Source: Anaeromyxobacter dehalogenans 2CP-1 (GTDB lineage: Bacteria; Myxococcota; Myxococcia; Myxococcales; Anaeromyxobacteraceae). From it: a DNA stretch of 64,000 bases. The DNA lies in assembly GCF_000022145.1 (NCBI RefSeq), contig NC_011891.1, forward strand, positions 4,880,501 through 4,944,500, written 5' to 3'. The translations under genes and the position numbers were made by a program. The notes beneath the pieces were generated by a model. The model was not told the DNA's origin. It saw only the letters and a list, made by a program, of their open reading frames with translations, and did no database searches. Positions 19,657 through 31,029 of the stretch are shown here, one piece after another; position 1 is the first letter of the stretch; each line of letters begins with the position of its first letter.

Positions 19657-20730
19657 CTACCCGCGCTCCTCGAGCGCCGCGGCGAGGCCGGCCGGGCGGG
19701 AGTGCGCGAGCAGGAACTCGCGGACCACCGGGAACACCTGCTCCGGCGCGCCGCGCCCGAGCAGCAGGTCGGTGTGCCCGTAGTCGCGCTCGAACACCAC
19801 GTAGCGCTTCGGGCCGCCCCAGCGCCGGTAGGCGGCCTGCACCACCGCCGGCGGCGCGAGCCCGTCGCGCTCGGCGGCCACGAACAGCGCCGGCTGCGCG
19901 CACCGCTCCAGGCCGGCGCGGTAGTCCACCTCGCCGTCCATCGACCGGAACGAGTCCTCGCGGATGAACGCCGCGAACTGCTCCAGCACCCCCGCCTCCA
20001 GGTTCTCGAGCCCGTTCGCGAGCAGCCGGCGGTACACGGGCCGCTCCACGTTGCGCATGTTGATGGCGAGGTCGGCCCAGGCCGGGTGCCAGTGGCCCGA
20101 GAGCGGCGCGAGCATCCGCGCCGCCACCCGGGTGAAGCGGCCGAGCACGGTGAAGCGCAGCAGCACGAGCTTCTTCAGCCGCTCCTGCACGTCGAAGTGC
20201 GCCGGCGCCCCCAGCGCGACGATCCCGGCGACGCGCTCGGGGTAGCGCTGGCAGGCGGCGAGCCCCATGAGCGCGCCCTGGCTGTGGCCGACCCAGAGCA
20301 CCTGCTCGGCGCCGGTGACGGCGCGGATGGCGTCGAGCGCGGCGGGGACGTCCTCGCGCAGGTACGTGTCGAGGTTCCAGCGGCGCGGCGCGCCCGGGCC
20401 GCGCCGGGAGGCGCCGTGGCCGCGGTGGTCGAGCGAGAAGCAGTCGAACCCCGCGCGCGCCAGGTGCGCGGCCAGCGCGTAGCGCTCCACGCCGAACTCG
20501 AACGCCTGCCGGTTCATGGCGATGCCGTGCACGAGCAGCACCGGGGGCAGCCGCGCCGCCACCCGCGGCCGGCAGCGGCCCAGGCCGAGCGTCCAGCCGT
20601 CGCGGGTGGGGACGGACAGCAGCTCGTCCTCGACCGGCGGCACGGCCAGGCGCCAGGACCAGAACGCGTAGTGGAGGAGGGTCGCGGCGAGCAGGATCCC
20701 GGCGGCCGCGATCACGGCGGGGAGGGACAT
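19657..20730 (-). CDS. Membrane-anchored alpha/beta hydrolase
   Basis: 357 residues. An N-terminal hydrophobic helix (about 4-22) is followed by an alpha/beta-hydrolase domain. It shows an oxyanion stretch LLVHGIAMNRQ, the DHRGHGAS segment, the nucleophile elbow GHSQG at about residue 148, an acid in ERDGLAPP and the catalytic His in DYGHTDLLLG. The order is that of lysosomal-lipase-like and monoacylglycerol-lipase-like enzymes, so a lipid or ester substrate at the membrane is likely, but the substrate cannot be read from sequence. It is divergent from the glnB region. Confidence 0.85.
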   Translation of the reverse strand: MSLPAVIAAAGILLAATLLHYAFWSWRLAVPPVEDELLSVPTRDGWTLGLGRCRPRVAARLPPVLLVHGIAMNRQAFEFGVERYALAAHLARAGFDCFSLDHRGHGASRRGPGAPRRWNLDTYLREDVPAALDAIRAVTGAEQVLWVGHSQGALMGLAACQRYPERVAGIVALGAPAHFDVQERLKKLVLLRFTVLGRFTRVAARMLAPLSGHWHPAWADLAINMRNVERPVYRRLLANGLENLEAGVLEQFAAFIREDSFRSMDGEVDYRAGLERCAQPALFVAAERDGLAPPAVVQAAYRRWGGPKRYVVFERDYGHTDLLLGRGAPEQVFPVVREFLLAHSRPAGLAAALEERG

Positions 20731-20839
20731 GGGCGGCGCATTCTACGGCGGCCGCGCGCGGCGCGGGCGGCGGCGGGCCGGCGATGCGACCCGGAGCCGC
20801 CGCCGGGGCGCGGCCGGACGCCTCGCCCCCTCGCGAGCG

Positions 20840-20855
20840 TGGCCCAGCCGTTGCA
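20840..20855 (+). promoter_or_regulatory. Candidate sigma-54 promoter upstream of glnB
   Basis: TGGCCCAGCCGTTGCA has the invariant GG (20841-20842) and GC (20853-20854) with the exact 10-base spacing of -24/-12 promoters and the TTGCA -12 box. Transcription would start near 20866, giving a leader of about 220 bases to glnB. Most of the 357-base gap 20731-21087 is otherwise featureless, apart from a CCGGTC-GT-GACCGG dyad at about 20947 and a weak sigma-70-like pair, TTGACC (21025-21030) and TAGCGT (21049-21054). Confidence 0.5.
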
Positions 20856-21051
20856 CTCGCCGGACGGTGGAACCGACGGACGGTGCACCGGGCGCAACCC
20901 GGCGCAGCAGCCGGGCGGGCACCGCGAAGGGAAGCGAGGCGGGGGTCCGGTCGTGACCGGATCGAAGGCAGGAAGGGCCCCGGGACCGGGCAGGGAAGCC
21001 GCGCGCCGCAGGGGCGCGGTCTCCTTGACCGGCCGAGCCGACGGGGCGTAG

Positions 21052-21426
<375 letters not shown>

Positions 21427-21497
21427 CGCCTCGTCGTCCGCGCGTGCGGACGCCCTCCCGCGTCCGCCGCCGGACGGCCCCATCGCCCGCCGCCCGC

Positions 21498-22589
21498 ATG
21501 CGCGCGGCGGCGGACCGGTCCACCGCACCCGTGTCCCGCACCGTCCAGCCCGCCCAGCTCTCCGCCGCGCTCTCCCGCGCCGCGATCGACTCCCTCGCCG
21601 ACGCGGTCGTGATCGTCGGCGCGGACGGCGGGGTGCTGCACCTCAACCCCGCCGCCGAGGAGCTGTTCGGCCGCTCGCGCGAGCGGACGGTGGAGCTGCC
21701 GGTGCGGGCGCTCCCGGGCGGCGCCCAGCTCGAGAAGGTGGCCGAGCGGACGGTGCGGACGCACGAGGGCCAGGCGAGCGAGTTTCCTTCGCCGCAGGAC
21801 CGCGCGCTCCAGGTCTCGGTCACCGCCACCCCGCTCCTCGACGGCGCGGTGTGCGCCGGGGCGGTGCTGGTGCTGCGGGTGCCGCGCTCCGCCGAGCGCG
21901 CGCTCGACTTCGAGGCGCTCGCGGCCGGCCTCGCCCACGAGATCAAGAACCCGCTGGCCGGGCTGCAGGGCTCGGCCGAGCTGCTCGCCCGCGAGGCCGA
22001 GGGGCCGGCCCGCGAGTACGCCGCGGTGATCGCGCGCGAGGCGAAGCGCGTGGACGGGCTGGTGCGCGAGCTCCTCGACCTCGCCCGCCCGGCGGCGCTG
22101 CAGCAGGGGCCGGTCGCGCTCCACGACGTGCTCGGCGACGCGCTGGTGCTGGCGCGCGGCATCCCCGGCGCCGACCGGATCGCGTTCGTGGAGCGCTACG
22201 ACCCGTCGCTCCCGCCGGTGCTGGGCGACGAGGAGAAGCTGATGCAGGTGGTGCTGAACCTCGTCCGCAACGCGGTGGACGCGGTCGCCTCCACCGCCGC
22301 GCCGCGGGTGACCATCGAGACCTCGGTGTCCCCGCTGCGCCTCCGCGTGGCGAGCGGCCGCACCCGCCCGCTGGCGCGCATCTCGATCCAGGACGAGGGC
22401 CCGGGGATCCCCGAGGCCATGCTGCAGCGGCTGTTCACGCCCTTCGCGACCTCGAAGCCGCACGGCACCGGCCTCGGGCTCGCCATCTCGCGGCGCATCG
22501 TGGAGGCGCACGGCGGGCGCATCGAGGTGCGCAACCGGGCCGGCGGCGGGGCCGAGGCGAACGTGTACCTGCCCCTCGACGTCCCCTAG
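21498..22589 (+). CDS. ntrB: Nitrogen regulation histidine kinase NtrB (GlnL)
   Basis: 363 residues, soluble. A PAS domain (about 22-130) starts ALSRAAIDSLADAVVIV with LNPAAEELFGRS, then the phospho-acceptor His147 in LAHEIKNPLAGLQGS, an N-box LNLVRNAVDAV, DEGPGIPE and GTGLGLAISRRIVEAHGG. NtrB phosphorylates NtrC when nitrogen is short and is held back by P-II. It lies 71 bases after glnB and before ntrC. The chosen ATG follows a Pro/Arg-rich spacer; upstream in-frame sequence belongs to the spacer. Confidence 0.92.
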   Translation: MRAAADRSTAPVSRTVQPAQLSAALSRAAIDSLADAVVIVGADGGVLHLNPAAEELFGRSRERTVELPVRALPGGAQLEKVAERTVRTHEGQASEFPSPQDRALQVSVTATPLLDGAVCAGAVLVLRVPRSAERALDFEALAAGLAHEIKNPLAGLQGSAELLAREAEGPAREYAAVIAREAKRVDGLVRELLDLARPAALQQGPVALHDVLGDALVLARGIPGADRIAFVERYDPSLPPVLGDEEKLMQVVLNLVRNAVDAVASTAAPRVTIETSVSPLRLRVASGRTRPLARISIQDEGPGIPEAMLQRLFTPFATSKPHGTGLGLAISRRIVEAHGGRIEVRNRAGGGAEANVYLPLDVP

Positions 22590-22616
22590 CCCGTCCGGCG
22601 TAGCGCCGGCGCCGCG

Positions 22617-22655
22617 GGCCCCGCGCTTGCCGGCGCGAGTTGGCCCCGCGCTTGC
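22617..22655 (+). repeat. 14-bp direct repeat, each copy with sigma-54 -24/-12 spacing
   Basis: GGCCCCGCGCTTGC occurs at 22617-22630 and again at 22642-22655, 25 bases apart, between ntrB and ntrC. Both copies keep GG-N10-GC. Only the second also has the flanking TT and the T after GC expected of a good sigma-54 site. Confidence 0.75.
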
Positions 22656-22656
22656 T
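22640..22656 (+). promoter_or_regulatory. Candidate sigma-54 promoter for ntrC
   Basis: TTGGCCCCGCGCTTGCT matches the -24/-12 consensus (TTGGCAC-N5-TTGCW): GG at 22642-22643, GC at 22654-22655, ten bases between. The expected start point near 22667 leaves a leader of about 44 bases to the TTG start of ntrC. Confidence 0.6.
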
Positions 22657-22710
22657 ATGAGGTACCGGGATCGGCGGATCATCACGGGATCCCACAGCCA
22701 GGAGCGAGCG

Positions 22711-24162
<1,452 letters not shown>

Positions 24163-24174
24163 CGGGCCCACGCC

Positions 24175-24216
24175 TGCCCGGAACCCGGGCAACCCGGTGC
24201 CAGGAAACCGGGCACC
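24175..24216. terminator. Paired hairpins between convergent ntrC and the next gene
   Basis: TGCCCGG (24175-24181) pairs with CCGGGCA (24185-24191) around a 3-base loop. Then GGTGCC (24196-24201) pairs with GGCACC (24211-24216). These fill the short gap between two convergent genes and could end transcription in both directions. No T-run is present. Confidence 0.45.
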
Positions 24217-24222
24217 CCGCCG

Positions 24223-24780
24223 CTACATCGCCTCGACCAGGATCGACGCCTGGCGGGTGCCCTCGGGCAGCCCGGCGAGCGCCCGCGCGGTGCGCAGGCC
24301 GCTCGCGCCCTCGCGCGCCACCGCGCCCGCCGCCGCGAGCACGCGCGCGTAGTCGAGCCCGTCGTCCGGCGCGCACACCGCGAAGAAGCGCTGCGGGCCG
24401 GGCGCCGGCGACGCCTGCACCTGGATGTCGAGCGCGCCGTGCGACTCCGGCGCCGCGACGATCGGGTGGATCCGCTGGACGCGGCCGGCCGCGTCCACCG
24501 CCACCACCCACAGCGGGCAGGGGGTGCCGAGCTCGAGCTCGAGGTAGAGGCTCGCTCCGGCGCGGACGGTGGCGCCATCGGGCAGCGGCCGCGCGGCGCC
24601 GGGCCGGCCACCCCAGGCCGAGAGGGCGAGCGCGGGCGTCTGCGGCGCCGTGGAGCGGAGCACGGCCACCATGGCGAGCGCCGCGAGCACGAAGGGCACG
24701 CCTGGCAGCGCCGCCGACAGCAGGCGGCGCGCGTCGCGGCGCGGGGGCGGGCTGACGCTGGCGTGATCTGCTGCGTTCAC
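24223..24780 (-). CDS. Single-pass membrane protein of unknown function
   Basis: 185 residues from the GTG at 24780, chosen because GAGGA lies about 6 bases upstream; an ATG at 24825 and an open frame to 24876 lack that support. A short basic N-terminus, one membrane helix (LPGVPFVLAALAMVAVL, about 25-42) and a periplasmic domain follow. The segment LYLELELGTPCPLWVVAVDAAG resembles the DUF4384-type domain found with envelope or signalling proteins, but this is uncertain. It is convergent with ntrC and divergent from glnA. Confidence 0.6.
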   Translation of the reverse strand: MNAADHASVSPPPRRDARRLLSAALPGVPFVLAALAMVAVLRSTAPQTPALALSAWGGRPGAARPLPDGATVRAGASLYLELELGTPCPLWVVAVDAAGRVQRIHPIVAAPESHGALDIQVQASPAPGPQRFFAVCAPDDGLDYARVLAAAGAVAREGASGLRTARALAGLPEGTRQASILVEAM

Positions 24781-24873
24781 GGCGTTTCCTCGTCCCGACC
24801 GTCCGCCGGGACGCCGAGCGTACATGGGGTCGGTCACGCGGCACCACGCCGCGCGGGCTTCTGCCGCATCATA

Positions 24874-24887
24874 CACCCATCGAGGTG
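24874..24887. promoter_or_regulatory. Possible activator-binding dyad upstream of the glnA promoter
   Basis: CACC (24874-24877) and GGTG (24884-24887) form a dyad about 100 bases before the sigma-54 promoter of glnA, the usual place for an NtrC enhancer site. Enteric NtrC sites have five bases between CACC and GGTG; here there are six, so the assignment is weak. Confidence 0.25.
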
Positions 24888-24973
24888 CCTGGAAATCGAG
24901 CAGCGGCTGGCCGGGTTTGAGTCACGACCCGCCAAAGATCCGCGGATCTGGGCGCGTCAGCGGCTCGCCGGCG

Positions 24974-24989
24974 TGGCATGAGCCGTGCT
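24974..24989 (+). promoter_or_regulatory. Sigma-54 promoter for glnA
   Basis: TGGCATGAGCCGTGCT fits the -24/-12 consensus with GG at 24975-24976 and GC at 24987-24988, ten bases apart. A start near 25000 leaves a leader of about 34 bases to the glnA ATG. NtrC-activated glnA promoters of this kind are standard in proteobacteria. Confidence 0.7.
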
Positions 24990-25033
24990 AACTGGGCCGG
25001 CCAACAACCCCGCAGGCCGTGGAGATCCTCGCG

Positions 25034-26458
<1,425 letters not shown>

Positions 26459-26482
26459 GCGCGACCGAGGTCCCGCAGCACC

Positions 26483-26510
26483 GGGCGGCCGTCCGCGAGG
26501 GCGGCCGCCC
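26483..26510 (+). terminator. Terminator after glnA
   Basis: GGGCGGCCG (26483-26491) pairs perfectly with CGGCCGCCC (26502-26510) over a 10-base loop, and a T-containing tail (TTCGATTATGTT) follows. It begins 25 bases after the glnA stop and separates glnA from the SMR exporter gene. Confidence 0.6.
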
Positions 26511-26544
26511 TTCGATTATGTTGGGGGGCAGGAGGAGCGCGCTC

Positions 26545-26865
26545 GTGCCCTGGATCTACCTCGTCGTCGCCGGCCTGCTCGAGACGGGCTGGGCCATCGG
26601 CCTCAAGTACACCGACGGCTTCCGCCGCCCGGTGCCCTCGGTGCTGACCGCGCTCGCCATCGTCGCGAGCATGTGGCTGCTCGGGCTCGCCGCGCGCGAC
26701 CTGCCCATCGGCACCGCCTACGCGGTGTGGGTGGGCATCGGCGCCACCGGGGCCGCCATCCTCGGGGTGGTGCTGCTCGGCGAGCCGCTCAGCGCGGCGC
26801 GGGCCGCGTTCCTCGGGCTGCTGGTGGTCTCGATCGTGGGCCTGAAGCTCACCGCCGCGTCCTGA
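26545..26865 (+). CDS. sugE: SMR-family guanidinium exporter (Gdx/SugE type)
   Basis: 106 residues and four membrane helices. The GTG at 26545 has a strong AGGAGG 9 bases upstream and gives the usual family length. With that start the residues that define the guanidinium-exporting Gdx subtype fall at their standard numbers: Glu13, Trp16, Ser42, Tyr59 and Trp62 (in [10 protein letters not shown]). The protein should work as an antiparallel dimer exchanging guanidinium for protons, rather than as a broad drug pump. No guanidine riboswitch is visible in the 34 bases between the glnA terminator and this start. Confidence 0.9.
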   Translation: MPWIYLVVAGLLETGWAIGLKYTDGFRRPVPSVLTALAIVASMWLLGLAARDLPIGTAYAVWVGIGATGAAILGVVLLGEPLSAARAAFLGLLVVSIVGLKLTAAS

Positions 26866-26887
26866 GGCGATCCGCTCACGTCGATCC

Positions 26888-26927
26888 GCTCGGGGTTCGG
26901 CGGGCTCACCCCGAGCCTGTCGAAGGG
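26888..26927. repeat. REP-like palindromic element after sugE
   Basis: GCTCGGGG (26888-26895) and CCCCGAGC (26909-26916) pair perfectly over a 13-base loop, followed by CTGTCGAAGGG. It shares the CACCCxGAGC...TCGAAGGG layout with the two copies at 8826-8917. It begins 22 bases after the sugE stop and may also act as a 3' hairpin. Confidence 0.6.
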
Positions 26928-26995
26928 CGCGCCTCCCCCGCGCAGGAACGCGCCGTGGCGGCCCGTCGGTCCGTTTGATACATGCACGGAGCGTC

Positions 26996-28255
26996 GTGAT
27001 CCCCCCGCCCGCCAGCCTGCGCGCCGCCCTCGGCGGCCTGCCCCGCACCTTCTGGATGGTGTGGACGGGCATGCTGGTGAACCGGCTCGCCAGCTTCGTG
27101 GCGCCGTTCCTGGCGCTGTTCCTGGTGCGCGAGCGCGGCTTCGACGCGGCCGAGGCGGGCCGGATCGTGGCGGTCTACGGGCTGGGCGTCATGGTGGCCG
27201 GGCCGCTGGGCGGCACGCTCGCCGACCGGCTCGGGCGCCGCCCCACCATGCTGCTCGGCCTCGTCACCGGCGCGCTCTCGGTGGCCGCGCTCGCCCTCAC
27301 GCGCGACCCGCTCGCGCTCGGCGCGCTCGCGTTCGTGAACGGCGCCACCGGCGAGATCTACCGGCCGGCCATGAACGCGGTGGTGGCGGACGTGGTCCCG
27401 CCCGCCGACCGCACCCGCGCCTACGGGCTCGTGTACTGGGCCATCAACATGGGCTGGTCCGTCGGCCTGTCGGTGGCGGGGCTGTTCGCGGAGCGGCACC
27501 TCTCCTGGCTGTTCTTCCTGGACGCGACCACCTCGCTCGCGTTCGCGGGCGTGCTCGCGTTCACCGTGCCGGAGACCCGCCCCGCCGACGTCGAGCCCGC
27601 GCCCGCGCTGGCCGGGCTCGCGCAGGTGTTCCGCGACCGGGTGTTCGTGGTCTTCATGGTGCTCGCGCTCGGCGGGCTCATGGTGTTCACGCAGTTCCAG
27701 CTCGCGGCGCCGCTCGACATGGCCGCGCACGGGGTCGGCCCGTCCGGCTTCGCCTGGCTCATGGCGCTGAACGGGGTGGGCGTGGTGGTGCTCCAGCCGC
27801 TGCTCGGGGCGCGCCTGCGCCGGTACGAGCCCTCGCGCGCGCTCGCCGCCTCGGCGCTGCTGTTCGGGATCGGCTTCGGCGTGAACGCGCTCGGCGGCAG
27901 CGTGCCGCTGTACGTCCTCGGCGTCATGCTCTGGACGCTCGGCGAGGTGGTCGGGTTCCCGGTCGCGAACGCGGTGGTGGCCGACCTCTCGCCGGCCGCG
28001 CTGCGCGGGCGCTACCAGGGCGCCTACTCGATGAGCTGGGGGGTCGCGTTCACGCTCTCGCCGCTCATCGGCGGCGAGGTGATGAGCCGCTTCGGCGCGC
28101 GCACGCTCTGGATCGGCACGCTCGTGCTCGGGGCCATCCTCGCCGCCGGCCACCTCGCCGCCGCCCCCGCCCGCCGGCGCCGGCTCGCGGCAGACCGGCC
28201 GGTCGCCCAGGGTGGCGCCGCGCTCGACCGCGCGACCGCCGCGCAGCAGGGCTGA
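26996..28255 (+). CDS. Major facilitator superfamily transporter
   Basis: 419 residues and twelve hydrophobic segments. The loop 2-3 signature GGTLADRLGRRPTM (MFS motif A) is clear, and a weaker copy of the half-motif follows helix 8. The GTG at 26996 has GGAG close before it; an in-frame TTG at 26975 is possible. MdtH/YajR-like drug exporters have this order, but the cargo is unknown. The C-terminal 25 residues are a basic, hydrophilic tail. Confidence 0.85.
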   Translation: MIPPPASLRAALGGLPRTFWMVWTGMLVNRLASFVAPFLALFLVRERGFDAAEAGRIVAVYGLGVMVAGPLGGTLADRLGRRPTMLLGLVTGALSVAALALTRDPLALGALAFVNGATGEIYRPAMNAVVADVVPPADRTRAYGLVYWAINMGWSVGLSVAGLFAERHLSWLFFLDATTSLAFAGVLAFTVPETRPADVEPAPALAGLAQVFRDRVFVVFMVLALGGLMVFTQFQLAAPLDMAAHGVGPSGFAWLMALNGVGVVVLQPLLGARLRRYEPSRALAASALLFGIGFGVNALGGSVPLYVLGVMLWTLGEVVGFPVANAVVADLSPAALRGRYQGAYSMSWGVAFTLSPLIGGEVMSRFGARTLWIGTLVLGAILAAGHLAAAPARRRRLAADRPVAQGGAALDRATAAQQG

Positions 28256-28369
28256 GCCTCCCCCGCCGCGCCGTCCACCCGGCGGCCGGCGTCCCTTCCC
28301 CGGGGCCGCCGCGGGCCGCGGCCTCGCGGCGTCCGCAGCTTGGGTCCGGGATCGACCGGAGGACGGGCC

Positions 28370-29497
28370 ATGCCGCGCACCGGCATCGACGGGCTGGCGG
28401 AGGAGCTCTCCCGCGCGCGCGCGGCGATGCGAGCGCGCTCGCCGGCGGACGCGCGGGCGCTGGAGCTGCTCGTCGACGTGCTCGCCGGCCGCGCCGGGCG
28501 TGCCCTCGCGGCTGCCTGGGACGAGCGACGGTTCCAGGGGCCCTGCGAGCGAGCGGGCCTCCTCCTCGCGGCGCTGCGGGCGGAGGCGCGGGCGGCCGGG
28601 CCCGGCCACCCGCTCTGGCCCGGGCTCGGGGCGGAGACGCCGCGGCCCGCGGCGCTCGATGCGGCGGCGCTGGAGGCGGTGCTCGCCCGGCCGGACGACC
28701 GGCTGGTGGACGCGCTCGCGCGGCGGAGCGCCCGCGAGGAGGATCCGGCGCGCGCGATCGCCTGGCGCTGGCCGGCGGCGCTCGCCGGCGCGGGCGGGGG
28801 CGGGCGGCCGGTGGCGCTCGCCGAGCTCGGGTCGGTGGCCGGGCTGGGCCTCGTCGCCGACGACCTCGCGGCCCCGTGGACGTTCCCGGACGGCGGGCCG
28901 GTGCCGGTGGCGGCCGGCGTGCGCGCGGTGGGGCGGCTCGGCCTGGATCCGGCGCCGCTCGACGCCGCCCGGGACGAGGACGCGGCCTGGCTGCGCGCCT
29001 GCGTCCCCGCCGGCGACCGCGCCGCGATGGCCCGGCTCGACGCGGCCATCGCCGCCCTCCGGGCCGCGCGGCCGCGGCCCGACGCGCCGGTGCTGACGCC
29101 GGTGGCGCTCGCGTCGGCGCCGGAGCGGCTGGCGCTCCTGTCCGCCACCGCGCCGGGCGCGCTGGTGATCGCGTGGCAGGCCCTGCTCCGGCCCCGGCTC
29201 GGGCGCGAGGAGCGGGCCGAGCTCCACGCCGGCATGCGCGCCTGGCTCGCGACGCACCGGCCCGGCTCGGCGCTGTGGGTCGAGCTGGAGCGGGCGCCGG
29301 GCGCGCACGCCCTCGGCCCGGGCCGCGCGGCGCTCCTCACCGCGCACGCGCGGGCGCCCGACGGCGGGCTCCGCTCCGTCCGCCTGGCGCGCTGCGCGCT
29401 CGAGCCGTCGGTGGTGGTGCCCGAGCCCGGCGCGGCCGACGCGCTCGCGGCGCTCCTCGCCGCGCCGGCCGCGGGGACGGCGGCGGCGGCGCCCTGA
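28370..29497 (+). CDS. DUF2332-like protein of unknown function
   Basis: 375 residues with a GGAGG directly upstream of the ATG. It is soluble and very rich in Ala, Arg and Leu. The middle segment GRLGLDPAPLDAARDEDAAWLRA followed by a RLDAAIAALRAARP helix resembles the DUF2332 family (GLDLxPVD...WLRALVWPE), and a late VELERAPG stretch fits its C-terminal motif. The resemblance is by eye. Composition is extreme, so a database search would be needed to confirm the family. It is convergent with the liv operon, ending 6 bases from it. Confidence 0.65.
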   Translation: MPRTGIDGLAEELSRARAAMRARSPADARALELLVDVLAGRAGRALAAAWDERRFQGPCERAGLLLAALRAEARAAGPGHPLWPGLGAETPRPAALDAAALEAVLARPDDRLVDALARRSAREEDPARAIAWRWPAALAGAGGGGRPVALAELGSVAGLGLVADDLAAPWTFPDGGPVPVAAGVRAVGRLGLDPAPLDAARDEDAAWLRACVPAGDRAAMARLDAAIAALRAARPRPDAPVLTPVALASAPERLALLSATAPGALVIAWQALLRPRLGREERAELHAGMRAWLATHRPGSALWVELERAPGAHALGPGRAALLTAHARAPDGGLRSVRLARCALEPSVVVPEPGAADALAALLAAPAAGTAAAAP

Positions 29498-29503
29498 GCC
29501 GCG

Positions 29504-30220
29504 TCACTCCCCGAGGTAGGCCTTCCGCACCTCGGGCGAGGCGAGCAGCTCCGCGCCGGTGCCCTGCATCACGATGTTGCCGGTCTCGAGCACGTAGGCG
29601 CGGTGGGCGAGCTGGAGCGCCTTGTGCGCGTTCTGCTCCACGAGCAGCAGCGCCACGCCCTCGCGGTTCACCTCGCGCAGCACGGTGAAGATCTTCTCGA
29701 CCACCTGCGGCGCGAGCCCGAGCGACGGCTCGTCGAGCAGCATGAGGCGCGGCTTGCTCATGAGCGCGCGGGCCACCGCCAGCATCTGCTGCTCGCCGCC
29801 GGAGAGCGTGCCGCACACCTGCGTGCGCCGTTCCGCCAGGATGGGGAAGAGCGCGTAGGCGCGCTCGGCGTCGCGCAGGATGCCGGGCCGATCGCGGCGG
29901 AGGTACGCGCCCAGCTCCAGGTTCTCGCGGACGGTCAGGTTGAGGAAGATGCCGCGCCCCTCCGGCGCGTGCGCCATGCCGCGCGCCACGAGCGCATGCG
30001 AGGGCAGGCGGGTCACGTCCTCGCCGCGGAAGCGCACCGCGCCGGCGGAGGCGCGGAGCATGCGGGAGACGGCGCGGAGCGTGGTGGTCTTGCCGGCGCC
30101 GTTCGCGCCGATGAGCGCCACCACCTGGCCGTCCGGCACCTCGAGCGAGAGGCCGCGCAGCGCCTCGATGGCGCCGTAGTGCACCCGCAGCCCCTCCACC
30201 TGCAGGATGGGCCCGCTCAC
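29504..30220 (-). CDS. livF: Branched-chain amino acid ABC transporter ATP-binding protein LivF
   Basis: 238 residues. ATPase subunit of the Liv high-affinity uptake system, at the inner face of the membrane. Walker A is GANGAGKTTT, the Q-loop region is GMAHAPEGRGIF, the signature LSGGEQQMLAVARAL, Walker B LMLLDEPSLGLAP and the switch His region LLLVEQNAHKAL. The QNAHKAL and the GLAP forms are typical of LivF. The GTG at 30220 overlaps the livG stop by 4 bases. It is the last gene of the livKHMGF operon. Confidence 0.95.
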   Translation of the reverse strand: MSGPILQVEGLRVHYGAIEALRGLSLEVPDGQVVALIGANGAGKTTTLRAVSRMLRASAGAVRFRGEDVTRLPSHALVARGMAHAPEGRGIFLNLTVRENLELGAYLRRDRPGILRDAERAYALFPILAERRTQVCGTLSGGEQQMLAVARALMSKPRLMLLDEPSLGLAPQVVEKIFTVLREVNREGVALLLVEQNAHKALQLAHRAYVLETGNIVMQGTGAELLASPEVRKAYLGE

Positions 30221-31029
30221 GGGTGCGCCCCCGGCCCGGCGGGCCGCTCGATGTGCTTCTCCTCGAGGTACGCGTCGCCCAGGTACGCCTCGATCACCTT
30301 CGGGTCCTTCCGGATCGCCTCGGGCTTCCCCTCGGCGATGGTGACGCCGTGGTCGAGCACCAGCACGCGCTCGGAGACGCCCATCACGAGCCGCATGTCG
30401 TGCTCGATCACCAGGATGGCGAGGCCGAAGCGGTCGCGGAGGTCGCGGATGAGCGCCATGAGCTCGAGCTTCTCGGCCGCGTTCATGCCCGCCGCCGGCT
30501 CGTCCAGGCACAGCACCTTCGGCCCGGTGGCGAGCGCGCGCGCGATCTCGAGGCGCCGCTGCTCGCCGTAGGGCAGGTTGCGGGCGATCTCGTCGCGGCG
30601 GTGCGAGAGCCCCATCACCTCGAGGTAGCGCTCGGCGCGCTCCAGGATCCGGGCCTCCTCCGCGCGGTGGCGCGCGGTGAGCAGCAGCGCGTCGAAGAAG
30701 CCGGTGCGCGCGCCGGCGTGGCAGGCGATGCGCACGTTGTCGAGCGCCGACAGCTCGCGGAACAGCCGGATGTTCTGGAACGTGCGGGCGATGCCGCGGG
30801 CGCAGATCTGGTGGGGCCGGAGCCCGTTCACCACCTGCCCCGCCACCACCACCTCGCCCTCGCTGGGCCGGTACACGCCGGTGATGGCGTTGAAGGCGGT
30901 GGTCTTGCCGGCGCCGTTCGGCCCGATGAGCCCGACCAGCTCGCCGGGCGCGAGCGAGAGGCTGAAGGACGAGAGCGCCTTCAGGCCGCCGAAGCGCATG
31001 GTGACCGACTTCACGTGGAGCGGGATCAC
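30217..31029 (-). CDS. livG: Branched-chain amino acid ABC transporter ATP-binding protein LivG
   Basis: 270 residues. The second Liv ATPase: Walker A GPNGAGKTTAFNAITG, ARTFQNIRLF Q-loop, signature LPYGEQRRLEIARAL (the LPYGxQR variant typical of LivG), Walker B VLCLDEPAAGMN and VIEHDM switch region. The C-terminal Asp/Lys-rich tail ends in VIEAYLGDAYLEEKHI, with a further tail of about ten residues. The GTG at 31029 overlaps the livM stop by 4 bases. Confidence 0.95.
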   Translation of the reverse strand: MIPLHVKSVTMRFGGLKALSSFSLSLAPGELVGLIGPNGAGKTTAFNAITGVYRPSEGEVVVAGQVVNGLRPHQICARGIARTFQNIRLFRELSALDNVRIACHAGARTGFFDALLLTARHRAEEARILERAERYLEVMGLSHRRDEIARNLPYGEQRRLEIARALATGPKVLCLDEPAAGMNAAEKLELMALIRDLRDRFGLAILVIEHDMRLVMGVSERVLVLDHGVTIAEGKPEAIRKDPKVIEAYLGDAYLEEKHIERPAGPGAHP

